64,000 bases of DNA, from NCBI GenBank assembly GCA_033220425.1, contig CM065646.1, forward strand, positions 2,735,501 to 2,799,500, given 5' to 3'. The position numbers and the translations under genes are program-made. Position 1 is the first letter of the stretch. Every line of letters starts with the position of its first letter. This document shows, in pieces, positions 33,101 to 44,391 of the stretch. Source of the DNA: Lepraria neglecta (Eukaryota > Ascomycota > Lecanoromycetes > Lecanorales > Stereocaulaceae). The notes below the pieces were generated by a model that worked only from the letters and a program-made list of their open reading frames with translations, had not been told where the DNA came from and made no database searches.

Positions 33101-35337
33101 ATGCCGGACGAGACGACTAAAGCTGCTTCTAAGGACAACAAACCTCCGACGCCTACACCGAATAGCTCCTCGCCGCCCGAGGATCAAGCCACGCCGTCGC
33201 CTGAGGACGAAGAGCTTGAGGACTACGAATCACCGAAGTATCCTGGTCGCTCACTGTTACGAGAATCGGACTCAGGGAATCCTGCTTCCAAGACACCCCA
33301 GCCGTCTGTCTCCCAGGACCCAGACGCTTGGAAAGGAGAGTCTCCGAGCTCGATCTGTCTTTGCCAGCCAGACCCAAAAGTCCCCCGACCAAGAAACGGT
33401 ACGTACTGAATACACTGTACAGAAGCTTGCTCGCTTGTCACTACCATCCTTCATCGACTGCCTCCATCTAAGCATAACTACTCAACGTTGCTTGTTTACT
33501 GATACATTCTGATACAGCTTTCATTCTCTACCGCCAGCATAACCAAGCCGCCGTCGTCCAGCAAAATCCTGGTCTAGCGAACCCAGAGATCTCAAAGGTC
33601 ATCGGTGATCACTGGAGGAACTTGTCATCAGAGGAGAAGAACCACTGGAAGCTCCTCGCTGACGTAAGTCATCCCCCCTCCTAGCTATCCTACAAAAACA
33701 TAAACCCCTTGACAACCTCCCAGGAAGAAAAACTCCGCCATCAAAAACAATATCCAGACTATAGGTACCAACCTCGCCGCTCCGGCCGCAACAGCAGCCT
33801 CTCCACCTCGCAGCCCTCCTCTACCGAGACCTCGCCCCGGAAGTGTCCCAAGTGCGGCGGCCGCTCCATTCACACCTCAAGCATGATTTCCAACAGCGTC
33901 TCCTTCCCCAACCAACTCCAAGCCACGCCCGCAACGCCCTACTCCCCCTCCAACGCCCTCATCAAAACCCCCAACACAGCCAACCGTTTCCTCCGCGGCC
34001 TAGGCAGCCCTCCTATTGGCCAACCACCACCAGGTCATCGTGCTCCTCGCCAATCTACTGCCCCTGGAGCGCCTCTCCGGCTTGTCTCTCCACCCTACAG
34101 CCGTACACCGGACACATCGAGCTCTCCACGCCTTAGCAAACGCCCTGATTCTAGCCGTCCTTTCCTCAGCAGTCCAGACCCCAAACGCCGCCGCGTCACT
34201 AACGCAACCCACGTCCCCATGCGCAACAACAATGGCCCCGGGACCCCCTTCCCCTTCACCTCAGGCCACTCACGCCGGCAATCCCTCCCCCGTCCAGATT
34301 TCATGGGCCCCGGCATTGCTTCTCCGGTCACCATGGGCCCTCCCCCTCGCCCACATAATACGCAACACCACCCATCGGCACTACTAACGCTTGCCCCAAT
34401 CCACAACACCCACCCAGACACCATGAACGCAGACACGCAAGCCAAGTCCCTCGAAGCAATGATCCTCTCGATTCCCACCCTGGGCAAAATCCGCGTTCTT
34501 TCCAAAATCTCTCCACCACTAGCACCACCAGGCCCATCGTCTCCAGCGCGCCAAACACGCGGATTGGTAATTGCAGTCGATGCATCTGAACCCTTGGCAT
34601 TGAAACAACTTACACGCACTCTCTCGCAAAACTTGGAGGAATACGCAATCCGCGTGTTCGCTACACCCTCTGCTCTCTCTGAGGCAGCACCCTCTTTCCA
34701 AGCCTATCTGAGGCTGATGGACGAATATCACACCCTCTCTCAACAAGTTGTCCAGTACATAACCACTGCACCGGGCTCAACGTCTCCGCAGGATTCCCCC
34801 TCGCCCGTGTCGCCGAAGAGTTTTCCCAAGGAGAAAGACGGGGGAAATGCGAGTGTGGGAAAGGAAGCTAGTACGCCTATTGCTATCATACCGGGATATC
34901 AAGTCACATGGTCCGACTGGTTCGCCAGCCATGTTAGTATCGGCGATGCGTATAGTCCTATGGATCACTGGCAATGGGGCGCTACACTATGGCGTAATGT
35001 CGTAGGCGCTGACATTACCGTCGCTGTTCAAGCTGCTGTTCCGACTGCTGAAGATGCTCCCACGGCTGGAAAGGGGAAAGAACCAGCAGCCAAGGGCAGC
35101 GAAGATGGCGAAAGGAAACGCAAGGCTACTGGCAGTGTGAGTGGGAGTAGTATGAGTCTTAGTGGTGGTGGGGTGGAAGTTCGATTGGAGGATGCGAGGG
35201 CTGTGATTGTGAGGGGGGAGGCGGGTGGTGGGGTCGCTGTTGGGGGGTTGAGGAGGGTTGGGTTTGAGATTGGGGAGTGGGTTCGTGGATGGGGCGAGAG
35301 GGTTGATAGGAGGGGGAGTGCAGGTGGCACTGTATGA
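33101..35337 (+). CDS. HMG-box (MATA/sex-type) transcription factor
   Basis: Predicted DNA-binding regulator, 685 aa from MPDETTKAAS. Exons 33101-33398, 33518-33663 and 33724-35337; introns are 119 and 60 bp. The HMG box spans about 94-165: splicing restores VPRPRNAFILYRQHNQ, then PEISKVIGDHWRNLSSEEK and WKLLADEEKLRHQKQYPDY, the MATA/Ste11-type box. After it comes RRSGRNSS, a CPKCGGRS zinc-knuckle-like motif and long Pro/Ser/Thr-rich regions, including a helix-like IPTLGKIRVLSKISPPL. The C-terminus is Gly-rich with a hydrophobic end. Fungal relatives control sexual development or respiration and morphology (Rox1, Ste11, Fmf-1), so the role cannot be narrowed. An in-frame ATG at 32984 would extend the N-terminus by 39 aa. 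Confidence 0.83.
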
Positions 35338-35907
35338 GCTATCGTTGAGGGGCCAGGGAAAGGAGAGGGTTTTTAGTGGTCATCAAACCGTTTGAATAGG
35401 TAATCGGGTGAGAGTTTTGTCGAAAATTGGAACTGGATATTGCATAACTAAGGTAGCTTACCACGCTCATATTCTTCTTACAAAAGATCACTCAGACATG
35501 CATGATTTTCGAGGCCATCAAGTGGCAGAAAGCGGATCCGGCCAGGCTTAAAAGAGGTGTGGTTTTGGAGTTGGACTATTGGTCTAAATGCATGGACGTC
35601 CTACAAGTTGATAATGACCGTACTTTTTGCATATGGCGAGGTAAGGTTGGCTTGGTCATGGGTTCGAAGAGCTGAGACTGGCCCAGAAAGAGCTTCGGAT
35701 GAGCTGGCATTGGCTCGAAGCATACTTCGATTGAGTTGACAATGGTTCGAAACGGGCTCCATGGGAGTCGATGATGGCTGGAAAACTGCTTCACATTCCT
35801 CGTCTTTGGCTGAAATTGTTCACCACGCGCATTGGATAGGGTTGATCGGCCGCTCTTGGATTAGTATTTTCTCCTTCTTCACGCCATCCATCTGTGGCTG
35901 TAACACC
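35338..35907. other. Intergenic, no gene seen
   Basis: Convergent space between the HMG-box gene (+) and the decayed F-box gene (-). It contains short direct echoes of TTGGCTCGAAG-like sequence (35640-35760: GGTTCGAAGAGCTGA, GGCTCGAAGCATACT, GGTTCGAAACGGGC), probably decayed repeats. No gene. Confidence 0.45.
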
Positions 35908-37313
35908 TCATTCTCCCTCACACTCCAACCATTCCAGTTGCTTATGGGGTTTCAGACATTGCAAAGCTCCGCCGGGTCCAGGGTGTAAAGTGTATCTCCC
36001 ACCTGACGTGATACGTGTATTTGGCCCATATTGTGGTTCGATTTTATTAAGGCCCAAAGTTTGATAGCGAAGAGCTCCAAACTCCTTTCCAATGTCTGGT
36101 AGGAATGCGAGTAACTCGTCTTGATGGCCGTTACCTAACCAGCCCTGATGGTCGTGGTGTGACCGTGAGAACGGTACCTCCATCTTTAGATATTCCAACG
36201 TGGGAGGAAGAATCTTAGCTAGGTTCACAAGCGTTGTACCCTTGCGTGAGAGTATAGATGCTTTTGTGACTGATTTGGGAGAAGTGAAACCGTGCAAAGA
36301 TTCGAGTGGTGTTGCGCAAGTGTCGCAGCAAAGGCTAATTTTGAGGGTCCGAAGGGAGTCCCCGGCGGGCTCGAGTAGAGCATTGACAACCAATTGAGGC
36401 TTTTGTCCATCCTCGGACCCTATCCGTTGGCTGTCATTTCGGGGTTTGTGATATGTAAGGCAGGGAACGAGAGTATATTCGAAAGTTTACAAGTTCTTGA
36501 GCTTTGAGAAGACCGTTGAAAAGACGTTTGCGGAGATGATGCATCCCTTCATAAAAAGACTTGTGATATTTGAAGTCCTAAGTGCATCTGTACACAGCTG
36601 TTCTGGGAGATACAGAGTCTGTATGTTCCCCCCTCAAAGGATCTCCATGCTTGGACGGCCAGAAATGTCCGCAACCATTCCCCTGACATGACTGCACGGG
36701 GCTGGGAAACGTGGCTCTTGGCCCTGGCTTTCCTAAGTCTCGTGAGGGCTTGAGAACCTTTCTGCCCTTGTCTTGCTGCTATTATTCGATCAACCACAGT
36801 TTGCAGATGCAGGCATCGCGAATCCAAGGCTGGATCGTGCTTGTGACGAGTTCGATATCTTGGAGGTTAGGGAACAAGCTTAGGCAAAGAGCAGCCACGG
36901 CGTCTTATTGTCCAACGTAAGATTTCAAATCCCAATTACTGACTTCTGCCGGTGTACAGAATTCGCTGAACGAGGCCAAATATGCGAAGTTTTTCTTTGA
37001 CCGCTTTTTGAATAGCATGGAGGGGAGTCACATTACAGCCGAGGACATGTAGGTGCCTGGGATAAAGACGGGTCCATGCATCTGAAGAGCACTGGTACAG
37101 TTTGTCCCAGTGTTCCTTACCCACGTATACAGCGGAAGCTTCCAGGTTGATGGTGGAGTTAATGGCTTTCAGTTCCCTGTACTCCCTTAATCTGGATTCA
37201 GCCAAATCGTGTATACCGCGACAGGTCAACGAGAACGCCTCAATGTCATCCGGCGAGATGTACTCCAAGACCAGCAACAAGGCAAGATCGGCGGGAAACT
37301 TTGTGAATGGCAT
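35908..37313 (-). pseudogene. Decayed F-box protein gene
   Basis: Reading on the minus strand, the first exon (37313-36936) encodes a clear F-box: FPADLALLLVLEYISPDDIE, then FSLTCRGIHDLAESRLREY. Later segments have the look of the usual fungal F-box C-terminal region: AALCLSLFPNLQDIELV (~36890), QALTRLRKARAKSH (~36755), GGNIQTLYLPEQLC (~36630) and LVVNALLEPAGDSLRTLKIS down to the stop at 35908. These lie in different frames, and a TGA interrupts the frame at about 36640, where CGA would fit the family (IL-R-GGN). Introns could explain some of the frame changes, but I could not build a full model. Intact members act as SCF substrate receptors. A heavily spliced live gene remains possible. Confidence 0.6.
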
Positions 37314-37837
37314 TGTGTATGTTGTAGTATTGATGTAACTAGACGTAAAGAGGGATCAATGATCTGGGAGATTGGAGGCCTTCATAAGGAGTCCTGGCAG
37401 TAGCGCCAGGCAAGGGGTTGTTTGGGTGTCAGTGCAGCCGGTGTTGTACAACGAGGGAGATTGAGGGGCAATTTGAGGCTTGGAGGAGAAATGTGGGGAT
37501 TGCAATAGAAGACTTAAGCTATAGACCAAAAGATGGAGAAGAAAGGTGGAATGGTGGGGAAGAGGAACATACCTGTAAGTGGGTTACGTAGTTGAAATGA
37601 TGTTAGTATTGTGAATTGAAGGTCCAGGTCGAGTGATGATAACATTGCATGACGCACCGGCAAAACGAGGCAAAACCAGGAAGCTACTTCCAAGGTTGCT
37701 TAGAAAGAGCATTCATCTGGGACAAAATGTAGGTAGATTCCTTACAGAAATTTGGTAATGATTCACTACAGAGTCTCTCCTGCAAAAATCGTTTCGTCAA
37801 ACATCAAATCGTCTCAAAAGCTAGAGCAACCTCGATC
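37314..37837. other. Intergenic, no gene seen
   Basis: Between the start of the F-box sequence and the 3' end of the xanthine dehydrogenase gene, both minus. Purine-rich around 37440-37570. No supported ORF. Confidence 0.5.
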
Positions 37838-40800
37838 TCAGATAGAAATAAAGAAACTCTTCTCCCCCTCCCTCGGCTCAACCAAAGCCCTCCTAATAAT
37901 CGGATCCGCACAACTAATCCTGATCCTCTCCGGCGTCGCCGGACTCTGCAAGCTCAGAACATCATTTACTCCATACTGCTTCCTAGCCGCCTTCAATGCA
38001 TCCCTGATGGCAAAGAAGACAACACTACCCATGAACAGCGGCGGCTCACCCACACCTCTGGAACGCTGAATCGTCCGCAGATTCTCCCACTCCACGTCCT
38101 TAAGCAGACTAATGTTCATGACCTGCGGTATATCTCTGAAGCCAGGGATCTTATACGTGCCTGGGCCCTTCGTGAAGAGTTGGCCAGATGCGCGGTGCCA
38201 GAGACTTTCTTCGGTGGTGAACAGGCCTTGACCTTGGACGAATGCGCCTTCGATTTGGCCGTAGTCGATTGCTGGATTGATGGAGCGACCGACGTCCATT
38301 TTGATGTCTGCTCGTAGGCACGTCCAGTCGCCTGTCAAGGTGTCAATCTCGACTTCGGCGGCTGCGACGCCTTGCGTGAAGTAGTAGAACATTTGGCCTG
38401 TGTTTGGGCCCCATACGTATCCAATATCGGGCGTCTTGTAGAAGCCGTTAGCGGAGAGGTTCACGCGGTCGAAGTATGCAGCATGGACCAATTCTTTCAT
38501 CTTCGCATCTTTGCCGAGTTTCTCTCTGTAAGGCTTCAGGCGTTCGTTGAGTTGTTCGCAGGCATTGAAGATAGCATAACCGTTGAGGTCGCTGGAGGCG
38601 GAGGCCGCGGTTGAAGAGGTGTTCGCGACGGTATTTGTGGCAGTCTCAGAGATGAAGACATCCGAGAGAGGGACGCCAAGGGCTTGTGCTGCGATCATGG
38701 TCATCTTTGTGTGCAGGCCTTGGCCCATTTCGGTACCACCATGAGCGACGAGGACTGAACCATCGTGGTAGAGGTGGACCAATGCTCCTGCTTGGTTGAG
38801 GAAGAGCGCAGTGAAAGAGATGCCGAACTTAGTTGGAATGATGGCGAGGCCCCGCTTCTTCCATTTGTGCTCCGTATTGTATGCCTCGACTGCTTCCCTA
38901 CGTTCCTTGTAGTCCATCGATTGTAGAACCTGCTGATACATCAATGGAACATGCCAGTCTTTAAGCTCTTGCTTGAAGTGCGTGGGTTCGTTTAGTTTGT
39001 ACAGGTTGATCTCACGTAGTTTCTCCACTGGCATACCAAGATGGTCCGCGATCTCTTCCATGTACGTTTCAGCAATGAATAGCCCTTGAGGTCCTCCGAA
39101 CCCGCGGAAGGCTGTGTTGGAAACAGTATTCGTCTTTGCCAAACGACCACGGACATGGACGTTGGGGAAACGATAGCACCCATCAATGTGTGACAAGGCC
39201 CGGTCAATAACTGCACCACTGAGATCCTGGCTCCAGCCGGCATTGGCGAAGACATCTGCATCTAGAGCTTGGAGTTTGCCATCCTTGTTTACGGCTACCT
39301 TCCACCTCGCAAGGAATGGATGTCGCTGGCCGGAGGTCATCATGTCCTCATCACGGTTCAGCATACAGCGAACAGGTCTTTTTGTCTTATTCGCAGCAGT
39401 GGCACAGATGCCTGAGAGTTGGATTGACCTGGTCTCCTTCCCACCAAACCCGCCGCCTAGGCGTTTGACCTTGGAGACGATCTTGTTGGCTTGGACGCCT
39501 GTGACTTGAGAAACATAAGATTGCCTACAGGCACTGTTAGTATATACTTACCTATCTGTAGGAACCAGATCAAAAAAGGACCGAAAGCTCACGTTTCTGT
39601 TGGGTTTTGCGTGCTGCTATACACCTCCATCTCCCCATCTTCCGGCTTTGGTACGACCACGCATGCCTGAGTCTCGAGGTAGAAGTGTTCCTGTCCGCCC
39701 ATTCGAACGACCCCAGAGAACACATGATCCGCCTCTTCCCAAACGTCTTCGTTAAAAGCGCCTTCGTCTTGTCCGATGTTGATATATCGATAGTGTTCAA
39801 AGTAGCTTTCTTTTGCAATGGCCTCCTCAATCGTAAATATGGCAGGCAGATCTTTGTACTGCACCTTGACAGCCCTGGCACCGGCCTCAGCTTGTTTGGC
39901 GGAGTTCGCAAGAATCATGCCAATAGGCTGTCCTGCAGTGAAGACTTCATCGACAGCAAAGAATGTCTCGTCACAATTTGGTGCACCCCACCAGTTCGCC
40001 TCTGGATTTGGCAAGTCATGGCGGTCCACATATTCCACAACGCCAGGCAGATCCAAGGCAGCCTCAAACTCAACCTCTAGGATCTTTGCATGGGCTTTGG
40101 TGGACAGCACCATGACACCGTAGAGTTCGTTCTTTTGCACGGGTATATCATCAGTGTATTGTGCTTCGCCAGTGCACTGCTTGAGAGCTGCCACATGTGG
40201 GTTAGGTTTACCCAGGATCCGCTGCTCGTATGCTTTCGTGGCTTCATGGTCTTTCTTGCCTGTCGAGATCTGTCGCTCGATTTCCCCTCGAACGTCTTGA
40301 TCTATGTCCGATGCCTTGACGCTGAGTTCGGAGAGGACTTCATGATAGTATCTATAGAAGAAGCCAAGAGCGAGCGATTTGCGATACGTGGCCATCCCCC
40401 CAGGCACGCCAAAACGGAGGTCAAAGTCCCTCTCTAGCGCATTCATGGTTCCTTCTAAGGTTGCAGGGTCTGTCCAATTCTTTCCTCTCAAGTAGGAGAC
40501 AGCTTCTTTGGCCGCAATAGTCGTCGCAGCCATGCCACCATAGACAAGATCCACACTCCTCACACGGTTGTCATCGTTCAGGGAGACGCGCAAAGCAGCA
40601 TTGACAATTGCTATGTCATCGTCTTTGCGTTTAGCTTGCTTGTACGCACGAAGATATTCTCCCTTTTCACTAGCAACGGGGATGCGTAGGCTGGCAATGA
40701 TTGCATCTGGCGCCAGAGCTGTTGTCCTGTAGCCTTTGAAGAACTGCGACATTGGGATCTTGGTCTCTTTATCAAGGGATTTGGCTATGAGCATTGTATT

Positions 40801-42012
40801 CGTTGCAACAAAGACGGGATTCAGATCCGAGATGGGAGAAGCTGTTGCCAAATTCCCTGCCGGCGTACCAACATTTCGAATCTGCCGTCCTGCGAAATAT
40901 CGTATCTGCTTGTGGATTGCTTTGAAAGGTTGCCCTTTGACCGGACCGTAATGCTCGACTGCTTTCAGGCAGATTTCCTCAAGATCGGTCAGGACAACGT
41001 TACCACCAATTTCCAGGTGGTCACCGTTGAATTTGTACTGTCGAAGCTCTGCGATATCCCCGACATAGACCGAAGCAGTGTATTGCATAGCTTTGAACTT
41101 GATCTCGATCTGCGTTTCTGTGCTGCCTCCAATGATCTTTGCTGACGGATATGCACTCTTAATTTCGAGCAATTGCTTCAAGGTAACTGGCCGATACCAT
41201 CTTTTACGCTTGTTCCCAAACGCTAAAGGCTTGAGTTGATGCTTCCTCAGAGCAGGGGGGAAAATCAGCTGGGTTTCTGGATTGTATTCGATAAACCCTG
41301 GAAGGGTGAATCTTTTGATAGGCTGGTCGCCGTTGGCACCATCTGTCCTCTTTGAACCACAGCCGTTCTTTCCACCTCCGTTACCGTTTTCCATACAGCA
41401 GCCTCCGCCACCATTGGCTTTCGCTTTGCCACATGAATTTTTCATGCTGAAGGACTGTGCAGCATCTAAAATTGGCCGGTAGCCAGTACAGCGACAGAGA
41501 TTACCGTCGAAAGCCTCTTCGACTTCAAGCTCCGAAGGATCTGTATCGTTCCGTAAAAGAGCATATAGACTCATCACTATGCCGGGAGTACAGAAGCCAC
41601 ACTGACTACCACTGCCCATTGCTATTCGTTCTTGTGCGGGATGTGGGTTTTTGACATTCCCAATGCCTTCCACTGTGATGACATGCTTGCCATCAACACT
41701 GACTAGAGGAGCGAGACAGGCGTTGACACTGGCGTGATAGAGTTTCTTTGTTGTTGGATTGAGTTGAGATACTACAACCGTGCAAGCACCACAGCCGCCT
41801 TCCGCACATCCAAGTTTTGTACCCGTTAGGCCAATACCTCGGAGGTACTCAAGGAGTGTGATCTCTGGATCAATAGATACGGAGTCGATAACGACCTTGG
41901 TGCCGTTCAGGTAGAATCGTAAAGTGTCATCATATGGTTCAGTGATCATCTGGAGGGAATGCGATCTCTCTGTAGAGACGGCCGGCTCAGGTTCGATGAT
42001 TCCTGGAGCCAT
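37838..42012 (-). CDS. XDH: Xanthine dehydrogenase (molybdenum hydroxylase)
   Basis: Purine catabolism enzyme, hypoxanthine to xanthine to urate with NAD+; peroxisomal or cytosolic homodimer (HxA in Aspergillus). Exons 42012-39593 and 39524-37838 (68-bp intron) give 1,368 aa, the normal size. The N-terminal [2Fe-2S] domain has Cys69, Cys74, Cys77 and Cys99 (GCAEGGCGACTVVV). The second cluster has Cys138/141 (CGFCTPG) and Cys173/175 (NLCRCTGYRP). The FAD domain contains KIIGGSTETQIEIKFK and GRQIRNVGTPAGNLATASPI. The Mo-cofactor domain contains TQNPTETQSYVSQVTGVQ (rebuilt across the intron), KRLGGGFGGKETR and GEPPLFMGSVVFFAIRDAL, the last near the catalytic Glu region. A Cys/Gly-rich insert (GGGGCCMENGNGGGKNGCG) sits between the Fe-S and FAD domains, longer than in animals. 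The start is the ATG at 42012; codons above it lack an ATG. Divergent from RSM7. Confidence 0.95.
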
Positions 42013-42532
42013 CTTTTCGGGATGTTGAAAAACTATCAATCAACATTAGAGGTCGCTCTCAACCAGAGGAGCATTTAGCAAAAGAAACGTGTAGCATCAA
42101 CGTCTTCGTCAATAACCATCTCAGCTAGCAACTACGTGCAACGAAATGTTGAAGAACCGTGAAAAGAAGTAGCTTGAAAGGTTATCATAAACTATCGGAA
42201 TTAGGACCTGTTTGTCGGAGCCCGCCGTCAAGTCGCGTGCCTCAGAGAATGATATTACATATACAACGGAAGGTACCGATATGTACAATACAGATTGAAG
42301 GGTTTATCCAGAAAGAGCTAGCAGAAGTCAGTAAATGCGAGAAATCGTCAGAGATGAAGCAGATGCTGCTCTTGTACTCGCTCGCAAAAAGATCGGTCAT
42401 TCTCCACTTCAATTGCCGGAGGAGCTCTGATAAGGCAAACTACGCTAGCGCGATCGGGATTAGGCACTATTTTTCTATTGCCCAACTTTCTAGTCCTCAT
42501 GCACGATACATCTCGAGCACCAAAAAGCCACA
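42013..42532. promoter_or_regulatory. Shared divergent promoter, XDH / RSM7
   Basis: 520 bp separate the two start codons. Purine-catabolism genes of filamentous fungi are usually under GATA and pathway-specific control; several GATA/TATC sequences occur here (for example TTATCATA near 42183 and CCGATATG near 42277), but these are short and I did not test enrichment. The short ORFs inside have no coding support. Confidence 0.4.
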
Positions 42533-43684
42533 ATGCCTCCACGAATACAACTGCTACAGACTGGCCGGTCGATTGCCATAAGGTCCAAAACCTCGAGACC
42601 TTTATCCTACCCAACACCATTATGCCTTCGCCTTCAACAGAAGAGGATGATCACGGCAGATCAAAAGCCCCTACCAGAAGCAGAGCAAAACCCAGGGCCA
42701 AACCAAGAACAGCTTCCACACGTCAGCGAGGAGGCAGCAACCACTGGCAAGATCACAGGTGAAGGTGGACCTGAAGTTGAGCAGGGTACACCTGTGCAAG
42801 AGGTATGCTGGCCGATTGCCATCACCACTATTATTGCTAATAGCTTTATGAAGGTTCTAAAACGCGATGAAAAGGCCCAAGAGAATGCACCCAAGGTCAT
42901 GCAAGATGATGCTAAGCCATCGGCACCCAAAGGAACCAGATTATACTCGACTTCGGCCAGACGGCTCGCGCAAACACAAGCCATAATCAATCTCGGGCCT
43001 GCAGAGCTTGAACCCTCAGGTCAAATATATGGTCTACCAGAATTGCCTTTACCGAGCACTTCACACATCAAGCACCGCTACGATCCAATCATCAAACAGG
43101 TGACCAATCTCCTGATGCAAGACGGCAAGCTGAGTGTAGCTCAGAGGGTACGCCCGTCAGTTCCTCTGTTCTTTTCAGACCATTCGGAGGTCTCATAAGC
43201 ATGCTTTGAAGTAGTATTGCTAACTCTTGGCATATAGAACATGGCTATGATACTCGAGCGTTTGCGGACCGCGCCTCCACCAACTCCAGACCCTAGACGT
43301 CCTTTACTCCCCGGCGCTCCTCCTACAACCCATCTTCCCCTGAACCCCATACTCTATCTTACACTTGCGATTGATTCAGTAGCACCTCTTTTACGGATAC
43401 GGTCACAAAAAGGCGCAGCTGGTGGAGGTGTAGCGTTACAGATACCAATTCCATTAGGTCTGAGACAGCGACGACGGACAGCCGTGATGTGGATTCTGGA
43501 CGCTGCTACCAAAAAACGTTCGAAAGGCAGTGGGAGGACAATGTTTGCCCATAAAGTTGCGGATGAGTTGATTTCAATAGCTGAGGGGAAAAGCAGTGTC
43601 TGGGAAAAAAGGGGTGGAGTGCACAGGCTCGGTGTCGCCTCTCGAGCCAACTTGTCATTTGGTAATAGGAGGAGACCCAAGTAA
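42533..43684 (+). CDS. RSM7: Mitochondrial ribosomal protein S7 (uS7m)
   Basis: Subunit of the mitochondrial small ribosomal subunit, binding the 3' domain of the 15S rRNA. Exons 42533-43147 and 43238-43684 (90-bp intron) give 353 aa. The N-terminus (PPRIQLLQTGRSIAIRSKTS) is Arg/Ser-rich without acids, a typical presequence. The linker is low-complexity and acidic. The uS7 domain occupies the C-terminal half: YDPIIKQVTNLLMQDGKLSV, AQRNMAMILERLRT (restored by splicing), LAIDSVAPLLRIRSQKGAAG, PIPLGLRQRRRTAVMWIL and MFAHKVADELISIAEGKSSV. It ends in HRLGVASRANLSFGNRRRPK. Complete, with good splice sites (GTACGC donor, CATATAG acceptor, GCTAAC branch). Confidence 0.9.
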
Positions 43685-44391
43685 ATAGCAATTCAATGGA
43701 CATACTTCTTTTCAGATGATATCTCAATGGCCCCGGGACTTGGCGGGCCGAACAAGGAATGCTGCATGGGTACTTCCCTCACGCGATCCTCTTATCTGTG
43801 CTCTACGTTTCTCAACAACTCAGCAACTCAGTCCCTTGTATACCGCATAATCTGGAGTACGTTTCTACCGTCGACAATATGTAAATGTCAATGTGCCCCC
43901 AAACTCCGCGTATAAGGTTCGGTCCGGCTGTTCAGGAAGACCAGTGAGACAGCGAGGGGTAAAGTGGCGACTGCAACTTGCACGAGACATGCTCATGCAT
44001 CCGACTCTTGTCATGAAATCCTCAACGTCGCCTCAAGAGTGCTTGAATATGCTACGACCACCCTGGGAGTGCTTGCTTCTGGCCGCAGGTTTCGAATAGC
44101 CAGACAAGTAGCAGCCAGCCACACCATTACCTTATGACAACCTTGATTTATTGACTAGCCTCCAGGCCGTGTACTAGAATATCATGGATTTTAGCAGTGC
44201 TCTTTTCCCAGATGTGCATTACAGGCTTGTGTGATATCCGATGTAGAAGGAACTAAGAAGCTAGCCATCGAGCAACTGATATAGATTCCTCTAGCTTGGT
44301 TCTAGAATACTGCCATCTCTGTGGGTTCGGAGAACTTTAGAAGAAGTCACGCAAAGCAGGCATAAGAGATCTATCGGGACATAAAGCAGCG
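43685..44391. other. Intergenic, no gene seen
   Basis: Downstream of RSM7 and upstream of the stress-protein gene. Short ORFs 43727-43915 and 43893-44099 have no motif. Nothing else noticed. Confidence 0.5.

Noticed and set aside
34095-34619. 174-codon minus-strand ORF
   Set aside because: Antisense of the Pro/Ser-rich part of the HMG-box gene; biased composition only.
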